The notes below the pieces were generated by a model. It ran no database searches. It worked only from the letters and a program-made list of their open reading frames with translations, and had not been told where the DNA came from. 64,000 nucleotides of DNA from NCBI GenBank assembly GCA_933228895.1, contig OW121846.1, positions 10,199,915-10,263,914 of the forward strand, written 5' to 3'. The first letter of the stretch is position 1. Each line of letters opens with the position of its first letter. Made by a program: the position numbers and the translations under genes. The DNA comes from Platycnemis pennipes (taxonomy: Eukaryota > Arthropoda > Insecta > Odonata > Platycnemididae). Below, in pieces: positions 62,161 to 64,000 of the stretch.

Positions 62161-62358
62161 CTAGGATAAGTATCCCTTTGCTATACTGCCTATTCTGTTC
62201 TCAGATAGTACGGGGGAAAATGCCATTTTGAACCTATCGGTACGACAATCTATCTCTCTTATCTTATTTATCTGGTCGAATCTAGCATAATACGATGGTT
62301 TTATTAATATGTTCCTAACATCTTCAGTAAAGCAATAATTTTGATGAGCCATGTTCAT
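62161..62358 (-). mobile_element. LINE C-terminal fragment (copy 3)
   Basis: Same fragment as 16082-16279. The opposed tail pair follows at about 62564-62769. Confidence 0.65.
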
Positions 62359-62863
62359 TGCATTGATTGGTGTGGATTAACAATTTAGTTAGACGATTCT
62401 CGTGAATGATTATCTAAAATTTAACGCAAAGTAATTACACATTACAGCATGGCAAAGTAGTAGCATCAGTTTATTAAAGGTAGTGACTGCACGGACTGCT
62501 ATTTTTGCATGCCAGCATGACAAGTAAGTGTAAATTTAAATCTCTTTTGATTTTAAGTGTTGGTCTATCCCTTGATACACACCCCAGTAGCGGCTTCCGG
62601 GGTAATATGTAAATTAAGTACATCTACATAATACCCCGCAAACCACCATAAGTAGTGAGGCAGGTGGTGAATTAACACCAAAGACGCATTAAATATCATG
62701 CATGAAAAGGATTAGTAATAATATTCTACTAAACTTTACACAAACATAATTCGAATGGTCTTGCTAGTTGCCTTAGACATTTCATCTGGAGCTATAATGA
62801 TGATATTAAGGCTGACTCAGGAACTATCCTCTTCCATATACATCATATAGGTACTTTATTTAC

Positions 62864-63476
62864 GTCTTCATTTACATAATACCCTGCGAGCCACCGCGAG
62901 GGTGTGTGTCAGGTGAAGATCACCAATTATGCACTACATATCATGCATAAAAAAAAGGATCAGTACTTTTATAGGTACTGTTAAAAACTACGCTATTTAT
63001 AAAATGACAAAAACAGCAAAACATACATGAAAAAAAACATGCCGTTAGTTGGGTTAGCTTTAAGTCCTTATACCAACATGCAGCTACCAATGTTATCCAT
63101 TGCTACACTCGTACTGGATATATTTACCGTTATTCATATCCCTAATAGTACGAGGAAAAAAGGACATTTTGAATCTGTCAGTTCGGCAATCAATTTCTCT
63201 GATTTTGTGATTATGGTCCAGTCTACCAAAGTAAGTTGGGGTCCGCAAAATATTTTTAACATATTCACTGAAAATATGGTCTTGGAATTCGTTTAAGAGA
63301 TTGATTCTTAATTTCAACCTGCGATCTGACAATGATTCCCAATTTAATTCATTTAATAGACTGGTTACCCTAGTAAGGTTATCAAACCGTCCCTTCACAA
63401 ATCTTGCCGATCTTCGCTGCACACGTTCAAGTTCGTTATTTAAACCGATTTCGTATGGATCCCATACACTGGCAAC
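62864..63476 (-). mobile_element. 5'-truncated LINE copy (copy 3)
   Basis: It shares the copy 1 variants (EIGLNNEL, KGRFDNL, TPTYFGRL) and not those of copy 2. Confidence 0.85.
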
Positions 63477-63635
63477 ATATATGCAGTTATTTTGAAATGA
63501 GCTTTCTCCAGAGCAGCATACTAAACACCGCGCCATTGACAATGCCTGTCTACGTTGAACTCAACATGTTAAAATATCGAAGACAAGTTTATAATCGTGG
63601 TCTCCAAGCGTGCACTTCGAAGTAGGTATGCATGA
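63477..63635. repeat. left inverted-repeat arm (copy 3)
   Basis: Same as 17398-17556; its partner lies beyond the window. Confidence 0.75.
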
Positions 63636-63823
63636 ACAGTGCACAACCAACATTGCCTCATTCCTTTCTCTATGCTTGTTTCTCAACTGCTGGGTCCCGG
63701 TTCTATGACAGGTACCTAGTTTTCAATGTAATGGCATGAATGCTACTGTGGCCTCGTCAAAAGAATTGCAGTCACATTTTCAGTAGAGGATCTACTGAAT
63801 CACCATTACAACCACCACACTGT

Positions 63824-64000
63824 AGCCGGGGTCCAATACGAGATATTATAAAATTATTTAGGAAATATTTTTGTCAATCTTTACCCGGCTACATTGAAAA
63901 CTTTATTTGTGAAGTGCAAAGACCCAGTGGATTCCAATGACAGAAGTGACGTGTATTCATTACAGTGCGGTGATTGCGGTGGAGTGTGTGTGGGTAAAAC
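63824..64000 (+). pseudogene. Penelope-like GIY-YIG region, cut by window end (copy 3)
   Basis: It includes the linker and the start of the GIY-YIG core. The core reads CGDCGGVCVGK, with G for D relative to copies 1 and 2. The window stops before the second frameshift. Confidence 0.75.

Larger units (their letters stand above)
46083..64000. repeat. macro-tandem repeat, copy 3 (truncated by window)
   Basis: It begins with the same sequence as positions 1 and 23386 and runs to the window end, stopping inside the Penelope GIY-YIG region. Private differences include an ~8-bp insertion near 48949 in the C-rich stretch, a 7-bp deletion near 59868, and a changed base in the right palindromic terminal repeat at 53108. 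The satellite is back to 7 units. Confidence 0.96.

Noticed and set aside
1..64000. Possibility that the tandem unit is rDNA, a histone cluster or an snRNA/tRNA array
   Set aside because: I looked for conserved rRNA, 5S, U1, U2, U6 and tRNA B-box signatures and saw none.
1..64000. Assembly artefact duplicating one unit
   Set aside because: Copies differ by many scattered substitutions, small indels and array length (7/5/7), with mosaic sharing; simple duplication of one contig would not give this. Read-level proof is still lacking.

Overview
This window is eukaryotic, almost certainly animal and most likely arthropod, nuclear DNA. There are no operons, no rRNA or tRNA genes that I recognise, and no long intact reading frames. 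It carries degraded CR1/Jockey-type non-LTR retrotransposons (LINEs), Penelope-like retroelement (PLE) remnants, short inverted-repeat elements and satellite arrays in an AT-rich background. The species assignment is inference; nothing here fixes it.

The dominant structure is a giant head-to-tail tandem repeat with a unit of about 23 kb. Copy 1 occupies 1-23385 (its left edge is only the window edge), copy 2 occupies 23386-46082, and copy 3 occupies 46083-64000, where the window cuts it off. The unit lengths are 23385 and 22697 bp. By eye the copies are well over 98% identical along their whole length, including all the dead transposons inside them. The main length difference comes from a nested ~350-bp satellite with 7, 5 and 7 units in copies 1, 2 and 3.

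Layout of one unit (copy 1 coordinates): a degenerate ~200-bp tandem array crosses the chosen unit boundary (23040 to the next unit's 850). AT-rich sequence without recognised features runs to 3.7 kb, with a 22-bp minisatellite at 3573. The 350-bp satellite lies at 3709-6147. A 656-bp element with palindromic terminal inverted repeats follows at 6377-7032 and contains a short coding-like segment. A LINE fragment is at 7.9 kb and a ~200-bp MITE at 10.5 kb. A heat-shock-element/TATA pair is at 11.5 kb. LINE 3' ends and a 75-bp inverted pair of PLE-end-like sequences occupy 11.7-12.5 kb. A promoter-like CRE/CCAAT/E2F region with a possible minus-strand spliced exon lies at 13.8-14.7 kb. LINE, PLE and inverted-arm nesting fills 16.1-20.1 kb. 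Cryptic short repeats, a short unidentified ORF and a perfect hairpin lie at 20.2-21.4 kb. The rest is unrecognised AT-rich DNA.

Nothing here works together as a pathway. The units look like a macrosatellite: a transposon-rich segment amplified recently and homogenised by unequal exchange or gene conversion. The most interesting items are the macro-repeat with its nested array that changes copy number, the hammerhead-ribozyme-like fold in the PLE tail, the PLE-end inverted repeat, and the promoter/exon-like region whose splice donor is lost in one copy only. The short reading frames scattered through the unit are mostly chance ORFs and are not annotated as genes.
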